A stretch of 64,000 bases of DNA from positions 33,197 to 97,196 of the forward strand of contig DDJC01000021.1 in the NCBI GenBank assembly GCA_002339015.1, given 5' to 3'. The position numbers were made by a program, and so were the translations under genes. This DNA comes from Burkholderiales bacterium UBA1834. GTDB lineage: Bacteria > Pseudomonadota > Gammaproteobacteria > Burkholderiales > Burkholderiaceae_C. Below the pieces are notes generated by a model. That model made no database searches and had not been told where the DNA came from. It saw nothing but the letters and a program-made list of their open reading frames with translations. Positions 25,179-34,105 of the stretch are shown here, in pieces (the stretch's first letter is position 1; every line of letters begins with the position of its first letter).

Positions 25179-26336
25179 ATGCCCAGCCACCCCCTGTCCA
25201 TCGAATCGCGCCTGCCCGACGTCGGCACCACCATCTTCACCGTGATGTCGGCCCTGGCCCAGGAGCACGGCGCCATCAACCTGTCGCAGGGCTTCCCGGA
25301 TTTCGATGCGCCGGCCGAGCTGCTCGCGCTGCTCGACAAGCACACCCGCGCCGGCCACAACCAGTACCCACCCATGGCCGGCGTGCCGGCGCTGCGCGAG
25401 GCCATCGCGACCAAGGTGCAGGCGCTCTACGGCGCCACGTATGACCCGGGCACCGAGATCACCGTCACGGCCGGCGCCACGCAGGCCATCTTCACGGCGG
25501 TGGCCGCACTGGTGCACCCGGGCGACGAGGTGATCGTGTTCGCGCCCGTGTACGACAGCTATGGTCCGGCCATCCGCCTCAATGGCGGCACCCCTGTGGT
25601 GTCCACGCTGCGTCAGCCCGATTACCGCCCGGACTGGGCCGAGGTGCGCCGCCTGATCACGCCGCGCACGCGCATGATCATCTTCAATACGCCGCACAAC
25701 CCCACGGGCACGGTGTGGACGGCCGAGGATCTGCAGGCGCTGCAGACCGTGGTCGAGGGCACCGACATCGTCATCGTCAGCGACGAGGTCTACGAGCACA
25801 TGGTGTTCGATGGTGTGCGCCATGAAAGCGTGATGCGCTACCCGGCCTTGGCCGAGCGCAGCGTCGTGGTCTCCAGCTTCGGCAAGACGTATCACATCAC
25901 CGGCTGGAAGGTGGCCTACTGCCTGGCCCCGCGCGCGCTGATGGCCGAGTTCCGCAAGGCGCACCAGTTCATCGTGTTCACGGTGCATGCGCCCTCGCAG
26001 CATGCGCTGGCCGAGTTCATGACCAAGCCCGGCTGGTACGACCAGTTGCGCGCGCTGTACCAGGGCAAGCGCGACATCTTCCGCCAGGCGCTCAGCGGTT
26101 CGCGCTTTGAGCTGCTGCCCTGCCAGGGCACCTACTTCCAGTGCGTGAAGTACGGCGCCATCAGCGACGAGGGCGATGTGGCCTTCGTGCAGCGGCTCAC
26201 GCGCGAGCATGGCGTGGCGGCCATCCCCGTGTCGGCCTTCTATCCCCATGGGGATGACCACGGTGTGATCCGCTTTTGCTTCGCCAAGTCGGCGGCCACG
26301 CTGGGCCGCGCGCTGGAGACGCTGGTCAAGCTGTGA
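25179..26336 (+). CDS. PLP-dependent aminotransferase, methionine/kynurenine type (YbdL-like)
   Basis: 385 residues from ATG 25179. Fold-type I class I aminotransferase: INLSQGFPDF near the start, TAGATQAIF for the phosphate site, NTPHNPTG with Asn174, SDEVYEH with Asp202 and Tyr205, and the Schiff-base Lys236 in SSFGKTYHITGWK. The sequence around QGFPDFD and FGKTYHITGWK is closest to methionine aminotransferase YbdL and kynurenine/glutamine aminotransferases. It transfers amino groups to 2-oxo acids in the cytoplasm, possibly in methionine salvage. It stands alone. Confidence 0.92.
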   Translation: MPSHPLSIESRLPDVGTTIFTVMSALAQEHGAINLSQGFPDFDAPAELLALLDKHTRAGHNQYPPMAGVPALREAIATKVQALYGATYDPGTEITVTAGATQAIFTAVAALVHPGDEVIVFAPVYDSYGPAIRLNGGTPVVSTLRQPDYRPDWAEVRRLITPRTRMIIFNTPHNPTGTVWTAEDLQALQTVVEGTDIVIVSDEVYEHMVFDGVRHESVMRYPALAERSVVVSSFGKTYHITGWKVAYCLAPRALMAEFRKAHQFIVFTVHAPSQHALAEFMTKPGWYDQLRALYQGKRDIFRQALSGSRFELLPCQGTYFQCVKYGAISDEGDVAFVQRLTREHGVAAIPVSAFYPHGDDHGVIRFCFAKSAATLGRALETLVKL

Positions 26337-26598
26337 ACAGGCGCCCATAAGACGCCGTCGAATTGTCACGTTTTACCGTTTGTCCTCCCGGGGCATCCCT
26401 GAGGAGCCTGCATTCCATGTCAGCGGGGCGCATAATCGGACATGAGATGTGCCCGGTCGGACAGCATGTGATGACGTATGGAATGACGCCATGTGAAAAA
26501 TGAAGCGATGCCGGGTGTATCTCCGATGAGCACGGACATGAATTCCGTGTACGAGCGGCCCGCCTTGGAGGGGGGTTGCATCAGCCTCACGGGACCCC

Positions 26599-28662
26599 AT
26601 GGACAGCACCGCCTCATCCGGCACGGTCGTCGATGCTTTCGACGGCCTGTCGCCCAGCCAGCGCATCGCACGGCTCGAAGCCCTGCTGCGCCAGTCGCGC
26701 GCTGAAACGCAGCGCTTTCGTGACTGTTTCGAATTGGGTGACCACGGCCAGGCCCTGATCGGCCTGGATGGCCGCTTCGTGGAGGTGAACCCCGCGCTGT
26801 GCACCATGCTCGGCCTGAGCCGAGAACAGCTGTGCCAGCGCACCTGTCTGGATGTCACCCACCCTGACGACCTGGACATCTGCCGCGCCGCCGTGCATGC
26901 GCTGTCAAGCGGCACGCTATCGCATTTCCGCACCGAAAAGCGCTATCTGCATGCCGACGGCCACGTCGTGCAGGTCCATGTGTCGCTGACCCTGGTGCGT
27001 GATGCGCAAGGCGAGCCTTCGCACTTCGTTTCGCTGATGCAGGACATCACCGCGCGCAAGGCTTCCGAGCGGGCCCTGGTCGAGCGCGAGGCCCTGCTCA
27101 GCAGCATGGGCAAGTTCGTGCCCGGCATCATCCACAAGATCGGGTTCGGGCCCGATGGGCGGGCGCGCTTCATGTACATCAGCGACCGGGCCCTGGAGAT
27201 GTTCGAGCTGCCGCCCGAGGTGATGGCCAACGATTACTACGCCCACCACGTGCGCGTGCACCCGGAGGACATGAAGCTCGCCGAGCGCCTGGGCCAGCCG
27301 CCCAGGCCCGGCCAGCCTTTGCACCCGGTCGATTTCGAATACCGTGTGCTGCTGCCCGTCAAGGGCCTGCGCCACTACCGTGGCCGCGCCCTGCCCGTGA
27401 TCGAGGCCGATGGCCAGGTGGTCTGGTATGGCCACACCGCCGACGTGACCGACCAGAAGCTGCTGCAGGAGGCCCGCGTGGCCGCCCGTGCCGCCGAGGA
27501 CGCCAACCGCGCCAAGAGCGAGTTCCTTTCGCGCATGAGCCACGAGCTGCGCACGCCGCTGAACGCCGTGATCGGCTTCGCGCAGCTGCTGCGCCTGGAC
27601 CGCAACCAGCCCCTGGCTGACACGCAGCGCAACAAGGTCGAACTGATCGAGCGTGCCGGCGCTCATCTGCTGGACGTGATCAGCGATGTGCTGGACCTGT
27701 CCCGCATCGAGGTGGGTGGACTGCCCCTGACGCTGGAGGACGTGCCGGCTCGCCAGGTGATGGACGAGGCACTGACCCTGGTCGAATCCATGTCGCGCGA
27801 AGCCGGCATCCGTCTGGTCTCCGAGGTAGGGCCGGCGCAGTGGCGCGTGCAGGCCGACCGTCTGCGCCTGCGCCAGATCCTGGTCAACCTGCTGAGCAAC
27901 GCCATCAAGTACAACAAGCCGGGCGGCCAGGTCACGGTGCGCCTGCGCCAGCAACCGGCCGGTGTGCCCTCGCCCGATGGCATCGCCCTGCTGGCCCTCG
28001 AAGTGCAGGACACCGGCATCGGCATGACGTCCGATCAGCAGGCCCACCTGTTCGAATCCTTCAACCGTCTGGGCGCCGAGCGCACCGCCATCGAAGGCAC
28101 GGGCATCGGCCTGGTCATCGTGCACCGCCTGGTCGAGCTGATGCATGGCCGCATCGACGTGCACAGCGAGGCGGGCGTCGGCTCGCGTTTCACCGTGTGG
28201 CTGCCCGTGGCCTGCGATGGCGACGGAGGGGAAGCCTGCTCACCCGCGGCAGGCGGCGCGGTGCTGGAGGCGCCACACGGCAGCCTGACTGTGCTCTACG
28301 CCGAGGACAACGAGGTCAACATCGACCTGGTTCGCCGCGTGCTGGAACTGCGCCCGGCTTGCCGCCTGCTGGTGGCGCGCAGTGGCGCGGAAGCGGTGGC
28401 GCTGGCCACGGCCACCCGCCCGGGCCTGCTGCTGCTGGACATGCACCTGGGCGACATGGACGGTTTCGAGCTCATGAATCGGCTGGCGGCGGTCCCGGTG
28501 CTCAAGGGGGTGCCGCGCGTGGCCTTCTCGGCCGATGCCATGAGCGAGCAGATCGACAAGGCCAAGGCCAGCGGCTTCACGGCCTACCTGACCAAACCGC
28601 TGGATGTGGTGGCGCTGCTGCGCTGCGTGGACGAGCACACGGGCGTGGCCGGCATGGCCTGA
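26599..28662 (+). CDS. Hybrid sensor histidine kinase (PAS-PAS-HisKA-HATPase-REC)
   Basis: 687 residues and no membrane segment. A PAS/PAC unit spans about residues 38-155 (ending FVSLMQDITARKASER), a second PAS-like region about 165-290, then HisKA with His315 in SHELRTPLN, the ATPase domain with LLSNAIKY and DTGIGM, and a C-terminal receiver with Asp614 (LLDMHLGDMDG) and Lys666 (LTKPLD). It is likely to pass phosphate to a separate Hpt or regulator that is not in the window. The 262 bases upstream (26337-26598) hold no gene I can support. Confidence 0.93.
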   Translation: MDSTASSGTVVDAFDGLSPSQRIARLEALLRQSRAETQRFRDCFELGDHGQALIGLDGRFVEVNPALCTMLGLSREQLCQRTCLDVTHPDDLDICRAAVHALSSGTLSHFRTEKRYLHADGHVVQVHVSLTLVRDAQGEPSHFVSLMQDITARKASERALVEREALLSSMGKFVPGIIHKIGFGPDGRARFMYISDRALEMFELPPEVMANDYYAHHVRVHPEDMKLAERLGQPPRPGQPLHPVDFEYRVLLPVKGLRHYRGRALPVIEADGQVVWYGHTADVTDQKLLQEARVAARAAEDANRAKSEFLSRMSHELRTPLNAVIGFAQLLRLDRNQPLADTQRNKVELIERAGAHLLDVISDVLDLSRIEVGGLPLTLEDVPARQVMDEALTLVESMSREAGIRLVSEVGPAQWRVQADRLRLRQILVNLLSNAIKYNKPGGQVTVRLRQQPAGVPSPDGIALLALEVQDTGIGMTSDQQAHLFESFNRLGAERTAIEGTGIGLVIVHRLVELMHGRIDVHSEAGVGSRFTVWLPVACDGDGGEACSPAAGGAVLEAPHGSLTVLYAEDNEVNIDLVRRVLELRPACRLLVARSGAEAVALATATRPGLLLLDMHLGDMDGFELMNRLAAVPVLKGVPRVAFSADAMSEQIDKAKASGFTAYLTKPLDVVALLRCVDEHTGVAGMA

Positions 28663-28726
28663 GGCAGGCGCCTGCCGTGGGGGCTCACAATGGTGGCATT
28701 CAACACCACCCAGGAGACGCCCCGCC

Positions 28727-29155
28727 ATGCCCGCCAACATCCTCAACCCCCTTGTCGCCATGATGGTGCTGACCTTCGTGGTCTGGGTCTTCATGTATGC
28801 GCGCCGCCTGGGCTACATGGTGCGCCATGGTATCGACCCGCAAGAGGTCGACACCCCGCAGAAGATGGCCCTGCGCCTGCCCGAATCGGTGGAAGCGCCC
28901 TCGAACAACCTGAAGAACCTGTTCGAGCTGCCGGTGCTGTTCTACGTGGTCTGCCTGACCCTGCTGCACCTGGGCTGGGTCTCGCCCACCGACGTGACGG
29001 CGGCCTGGCTCTTCGTGGGCCTGCGCGCGGCGCACAGCGTGGTGCACTGCACCGTCAACATCGTGAAGGTGCGTTTCGTGTTCTACCTGCTGTCCAGCCT
29101 GGTGCTGTGGTTCATGCTGGCCAGCTTGCTGCGGCGGGTGATGGCGCTGGGCTGA
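28727..29155 (+). CDS. MAPEG-family membrane protein
   Basis: 142 residues with CAGGAGACG before the ATG. Four membrane helices are evident, starting with PLVAMMVLTFVVWVFMYARR. The family blocks SNNLKNLFELPVLFY and LRAAHSVVHC match the MAPEG group (membrane-associated proteins in eicosanoid and glutathione metabolism). Bacterial members are mostly uncharacterised; some act as microsomal-type glutathione transferases. Position after the sensor kinase looks incidental. Confidence 0.9.
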   Translation: MPANILNPLVAMMVLTFVVWVFMYARRLGYMVRHGIDPQEVDTPQKMALRLPESVEAPSNNLKNLFELPVLFYVVCLTLLHLGWVSPTDVTAAWLFVGLRAAHSVVHCTVNIVKVRFVFYLLSSLVLWFMLASLLRRVMALG

Positions 29156-29161
29156 GGCGCG

Positions 29162-29644
29162 TCAGCGTGGCGCCCCTTCGCACGCACCGGCGGACGTCGG
29201 TGTCGCCAGGGGGGCAGGCCCTGCCGTGGTCATGCAGAAGCTGGCGGTATAGGCTTGGGGTGCCGAGGGCAGCTCGGCCACCGGTGCCATGACGATGACC
29301 CTGTAGCGCTGGCCAACGGCCAGTGGCGTGGCGGGCGTGGCCGTGGTCATGCCCTCGGTGCGGGAGCCGTAGGTGATGCAATGGGCAGGGGTGATGCGTG
29401 TGCCGTCGCGAAACTGGGCATCCCAGGCCTGGTGACCGCTGGCGTCGACAACCTGCACGTACGCCAGTGCCAAGACCTTGTGGCGCGTGTCCGGGCGATC
29501 CTCGACGGAGAAGCAGGGCAGGCCTTGATGCGTGGTGACGATGGCCGTTGCACTGTCTGTTCTCTGGGGGGTGCAGGCCGATACCCCCAGCAGGGCGGCC
29601 AGCATGCAGGAAGCCCATGCTGTGCGAGCGGTGTGGGCGATCAC
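29162..29644 (-). CDS. Small lipoprotein coupled to the zinc peptidase gene
   Basis: 160 residues. The signal peptide ends in GVSAC (lipobox Cys24), predicting a lipid-anchored periplasmic protein. The mature domain is mainly beta with three further cysteines (QGLPCF, PAHCITYG, SFCMTT). I do not recognise a family. Its start overlaps the stop of the upstream peptidase gene by four bases, so the two are made together. The arrangement of enzyme first and lipoprotein second is that of a secreted effector and its periplasmic immunity protein, but this is inference. Confidence 0.75.
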   Translation of the reverse strand: MIAHTARTAWASCMLAALLGVSACTPQRTDSATAIVTTHQGLPCFSVEDRPDTRHKVLALAYVQVVDASGHQAWDAQFRDGTRITPAHCITYGSRTEGMTTATPATPLAVGQRYRVIVMAPVAELPSAPQAYTASFCMTTAGPAPLATPTSAGACEGAPR

Positions 29645-30180
29645 GGCAGGTTCTTCTTGTCGGATGGGTCGGCCATGAAGTCCTGCAGCACGTGCTCATA
29701 GTCGGCCAGTGTCGGGATCTTGCCGCCGACCCGATGGCGGACGATGCCGGGTGCCTCGAGGTGCCGCAATGCGAAGTAGTCGGCAAGCAGGTCTCCCTGC
29801 GCTTCCATGTTGTAGTCGCCCAGCCGCTTGTGCCTGGCCAGCACATAGTCATAGGCCAGGCCGCTGCGCACGGCGCCTCGCAGGCGCACGGGGTATCCGA
29901 GCTGGTATTGCCAGACATGCGTCAACTCATGGATCAGCCAACGCTTGTCGTACACGGTGCCTGCAGAAAAATCGGCGAGGTAGTCTTGCGGCAGGAAATG
30001 GATGTGACCGTTCGGGGCGACGGCCGTTCCTTTGCTTTGCAGCCCGAACGGGAAATAGCTGCCGCGGTGAATCTTCACCTTCTCATAGGCGATGGCGTTC
30101 TGGAAGATGAGGCGGGCCATCGCGGTCTCGCCGACGGTCAGTGCGCGTTCGTCTGATCTGTCGGACCATTTGGGGACCAT
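29641..30180 (-). CDS. Vgr/Rhs-related zincin-like metallopeptidase
   Basis: 179 residues. The zinc site is HELTHVWQYQLG (residues ~86-97) with a probable third ligand in the downstream acidic helix (YNMEAQGDLLADY). The preceding blocks MARLIFQNAIAYEKVKIHRG and NGHIHFLP are those I recall in proteins annotated as 'vgr-related' or 'type IV secretion protein Rhs', small peptidases carried near type VI secretion genes. No signal peptide is seen, as expected for a type VI cargo. No vgrG or rhs gene is in the window, so it is an orphan. A start a few codons downstream is possible. Confidence 0.75.
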   Translation of the reverse strand: MVPKWSDRSDERALTVGETAMARLIFQNAIAYEKVKIHRGSYFPFGLQSKGTAVAPNGHIHFLPQDYLADFSAGTVYDKRWLIHELTHVWQYQLGYPVRLRGAVRSGLAYDYVLARHKRLGDYNMEAQGDLLADYFALRHLEAPGIVRHRVGGKIPTLADYEHVLQDFMADPSDKKNLP

Positions 30181-30215
30181 GGGCGGACCGTTTGCACCGT
30201 GGCTGATGATCGGTT

Positions 30216-31529
30216 CTAGGCGAACAGGCGCTTCGCGTACAGACCCAGGCCCGTGGCCACCGAGGCCAGCCGGTCACCGCGTGCCGCACGTGCTGTCGGG
30301 AAGGCGGCAGCCAGACCGTCGGTCAGCAGGCCCAGGCCGGTGGAGCCGCCGGTGAAGTACAGCGCGTCGATGTCGGCGGGCTGCAGGCCGGCGCGGGCCA
30401 CCGTGTCGCGGGCGCAGGCCACGATGCGGTCCAGATCGTCACGCAGGGCCTGCGCCATGCCTGGCGCATCCAGGTGCGATGCCAGGCCGGGTTCCACCAC
30501 GCCCAGGTCGATGTCGGCGGTGCCGTGTTCGGCCACGGCGATCTTGGCGGCTTCCGAGCGGCCCAGCAAGGCATGGCCCAGGCGGTGGCGCACGGTGGAC
30601 ATCAGACGCTGGTGGTGCACCGGCTCGCCATAGAAATCGACCATGTTGGCCAGCTCCGCCACACGCTGCGGGGCGTACACGGTATTGACCAGGTGCCAGG
30701 TGCTCAGGTCGAAGTAGACGCGGCTGGGCACGGGGCGCGCGGGTTGGCCCTTCACCTCGGGCCCGAAGGCGCCGAAACCCAGCGGTGGCATCACGCTGCC
30801 CAGCGAGACGCGGCGGTCGAAATCCGTACCGGCGATGTGCACGCCGTGGTTGGCCAGGATGTCGTCGCGGCGGTCCAGGCGCTGCGCGCGGCCGGGGCCC
30901 ACGCGCACCACGGAGAAGTCGGAGGTGCCGCCGCCGATGTCGGCCACCAGCACCAGTTCCTCGCGCTCGGCGCGCTGCTCGTGGTCCAGGGCGGCGGCGA
31001 TGGGCTCGTACTGGAACGCGATCTCGGCAAAGCCCACGGCACGGGCGGCGGCCTCCAGCGAGGCCTGGGCCTGGGCATCGCGGTCGGCATCGTCATCGAC
31101 GAAGAAGACCGGGCGGCCCATCACCACGCGGCTCAGGGGCTGGCCGCCATCGGCCTCGGCCAGGGTGCGCAGGTGGCGCAGGTAGCCGGTGACGATGTCC
31201 AGGTACTTCACGCCGTGGCCATGGCCCACCTCGGTGGTCTGATCAATCAGGGCGGTGCCCAGCACGCTCTTCATGGAACGCATCAGGCGGCCTTCGTAGC
31301 CGTCGACATAGGCCTGCACGGCGGCGCGGCCGAAGGCGCGGGGCAGCTCGGGCACGGGCGGGCGGTGCACGGCGGGCGGCAGGTCGTCCGCGTCGGTGCA
31401 GTAGAACACCGCGGTGGGCATGGTGGGCTGGCCGTTTTCCAGCGGCACCAGGCGCATGCCCTGGTCCCCGTTTGACGGGATGGCGATGGCCGAGTTGGAG
31501 GTGCCGAAGTCGATGGCGCAGTAGCTCAT
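30216..31529 (-). CDS. Hsp70-family chaperone-like ATPase (YegD type)
   Basis: 437 residues. The actin-like ATPase fold is complete: phosphate-1 motif DFGTSNSAIA at the N-terminus, VVMGRPVFF, the phosphate-2 motif VADIGGGTSDFS and the adenosine motif FTGGSTGLGLL. It lacks the peptide-binding domain of DnaK, so it belongs to the short YegD-like group of unknown clients. It begins 112 bases after the lipoprotein gene to its right and runs toward the peptidase pair. Confidence 0.92.
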   Translation of the reverse strand: MSYCAIDFGTSNSAIAIPSNGDQGMRLVPLENGQPTMPTAVFYCTDADDLPPAVHRPPVPELPRAFGRAAVQAYVDGYEGRLMRSMKSVLGTALIDQTTEVGHGHGVKYLDIVTGYLRHLRTLAEADGGQPLSRVVMGRPVFFVDDDADRDAQAQASLEAAARAVGFAEIAFQYEPIAAALDHEQRAEREELVLVADIGGGTSDFSVVRVGPGRAQRLDRRDDILANHGVHIAGTDFDRRVSLGSVMPPLGFGAFGPEVKGQPARPVPSRVYFDLSTWHLVNTVYAPQRVAELANMVDFYGEPVHHQRLMSTVRHRLGHALLGRSEAAKIAVAEHGTADIDLGVVEPGLASHLDAPGMAQALRDDLDRIVACARDTVARAGLQPADIDALYFTGGSTGLGLLTDGLAAAFPTARAARGDRLASVATGLGLYAKRLFA

Positions 31530-31641
31530 GGGCGAAGCGGGCGCCCTGAGGGCGCCGGGGGAAAGGAAACGCAGGGGGCGAAGGGGCGTTTATACCGCGT
31601 CTGCCCTGATCCTGCGTTTCCAGCCCCGGCGGGAAACCTCC

Positions 31642-33306
31642 TCAGGGGGAACTGCTGCTGCCGCTGGAGCCGCTGCCAGCGCTGGAACTGCCCCGCCCGA
31701 TGATGAATTTCAGAGAGCCGGCCACATCAGGGTTGAATTGCCACAGTGTGGTGGTGCTCATGTCTGGGTACTGGGCCGTGATCAGGGGATGCTGGTCGTA
31801 GATGTCGGCCAGGAAGGCTGACGCCAGCACCGCCAGTGCATCGGTGGTCGTGATGCCCTGCCCCAGGGCGGTCACGGCACCTGTCGCCATGTTGTAGCTC
31901 TTGAAGCGCGACGCTGTGCAATCGACGGGGGTGGAGGCGGTGCCCTTGTCGCACCACAGCAAGTGCGTGGCATCGGAGAACTGGCCGACTGTTGTCGTGC
32001 GCTGTGCCTGAACGCCGATGCCGAACACGCGCTCTGCCAGAAGGCGGGGGGCCGCGCTGACATTGTCGATGACATGCAGCGAGATGTCGTCGTCTTCATC
32101 ATCGGATGGCTTGGTATAGACCAGCCGGGTGCCATTCACGCCAGCAAGACCCATGGCCAGTTCGGTGGGCATGCCGTTGGGAACCTCGTAGCGATCCACC
32201 TCACGTGATGCGCCGGTGGTCTTGTTGAAGCCTGTCAGGGTGCTGGGTGCCGTGGCGAGCGTGGTGTCCTGTTGGACCACCCACATGGTGTCGCCGTTCA
32301 CCATCAACTGGATGGGGTCACCTTTGCCGGTGTCCAGCGGCAACATGGGCGGCGGGATGTTGCCTGACCCGTCGAAGGCGATGAGGGCCGGACTGGGCAG
32401 TGTCCTGATGACATAGAGGCGGTTATCGTCGGTCGCGATGAACGGGCCGCCAGGCACAACACCGGCTATCAAGGTGGGCGACAAGGTGGCGCTGGTGCTG
32501 GTCCAGGACAGCAGACGCAAGCTGCCATCGACCTGCACGATGCCCCGGTCACGGTGGCCGGGCACCAGGCCCAGCCAGCGGATATTGGCTGCGGCAGGGA
32601 AGACCAGGCCGCTGGTCTCAATGTTGTAGTGAGCGCCATTACCGTCAAGACGCCAATGCACAAACTGCCCGACGATGGGCTCGAAAGTGATCAGGCTCTG
32701 CAGCCGGCCGGCTTCGTCGCGACCTGACGTGATCAGGCCGTTGAGGTTGAAGATCGCGGTCTCGGGGGCGGTGCTGGGCGACATGTTGCTGTTGACCAGA
32801 ACGAGCGCGTCGTCACTGGTGTCGCATTGATCGTCGGGACCCTCGGTCGCGATGGCCAGCCAGCTGTTAGCGCCTGTCAGGTCACTGTCGATGTGCCACA
32901 GGATGCGGCATGCATCGGTGATTGAGGACACCTGTCGCGGTGCTGTCGAGCTTCCACGCGCAAGGCTCACGGCTTGCACCTTGCCATCAAGGTAGTAGAG
33001 CATGGCTGGATGCTGATAGGTCTGCGTGCGCCCATCACTGCTCTGTGACATGCTGAGCGTGATGCGCCAGCTCTCGGAGCCGTGGACCCGGATGCTGCTC
33101 AGCACATCGGCGGTGCTGGGGTCCACGATGTCGAGGTAGTCTTGATCGGAGGACAAGGCCACCTCGTAGGCGGCTGACAGCGTTGTGGTGGTCGGTATTT
33201 CGGACTGAGGTGTCGGCGGCGGCTTCTTGCCCCCGCCACCCCCACCGCCGCACGCGGCCAACAAGCCCAGGCACGCGGCCACCACCGCCCAGCGGATCGT
33301 GTTCAT
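31642..33306 (-). CDS. Large lipoprotein of unknown function
   Basis: 554 residues from ATG 33306, with GGGAG upstream. The signal peptide ends in LLAAC (lipobox Cys19), followed by a run of seven glycines and a Lys/Pro-rich linker. The body is beta-rich with repeated strand-turn units of YVI.., LRLLSWTS and MWVVQQD type, suggesting a beta-propeller-like surface protein. The C-terminus ends in a Ser/Gly tail. I do not recognise a defined family. It is downstream of nothing on its strand and lies next to the end of kdpE, separated by about 100 bases. Confidence 0.75.
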   Translation of the reverse strand: MNTIRWAVVAACLGLLAACGGGGGGGKKPPPTPQSEIPTTTTLSAAYEVALSSDQDYLDIVDPSTADVLSSIRVHGSESWRITLSMSQSSDGRTQTYQHPAMLYYLDGKVQAVSLARGSSTAPRQVSSITDACRILWHIDSDLTGANSWLAIATEGPDDQCDTSDDALVLVNSNMSPSTAPETAIFNLNGLITSGRDEAGRLQSLITFEPIVGQFVHWRLDGNGAHYNIETSGLVFPAAANIRWLGLVPGHRDRGIVQVDGSLRLLSWTSTSATLSPTLIAGVVPGGPFIATDDNRLYVIRTLPSPALIAFDGSGNIPPPMLPLDTGKGDPIQLMVNGDTMWVVQQDTTLATAPSTLTGFNKTTGASREVDRYEVPNGMPTELAMGLAGVNGTRLVYTKPSDDEDDDISLHVIDNVSAAPRLLAERVFGIGVQAQRTTTVGQFSDATHLLWCDKGTASTPVDCTASRFKSYNMATGAVTALGQGITTTDALAVLASAFLADIYDQHPLITAQYPDMSTTTLWQFNPDVAGSLKFIIGRGSSSAGSGSSGSSSSP

Positions 33307-33385
33307 GTACTTCAACTCCCTGTGGACGTGAGCGTCCTGGATTTTTGTGACAGCCAAGAGTATGAGCCTGCGCCGGCCTGTACTG

Positions 33386-33404
33386 CACCCCTCGCTCAGG
33401 GGTG
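33386..33404 (-). terminator. Hairpin after kdpE
   Basis: CACCCCT (33386-33392) pairs with AGGGGTG (33398-33404) around a five-base loop, six bases beyond the kdpE stop on the minus strand. No U-run follows. It is a plausible end of the kdp transcript. Confidence 0.4.
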
Positions 33405-33409
33405 GCTGT

Positions 33410-34101
<692 letters not shown>

Positions 34102-34105
<4 letters not shown>

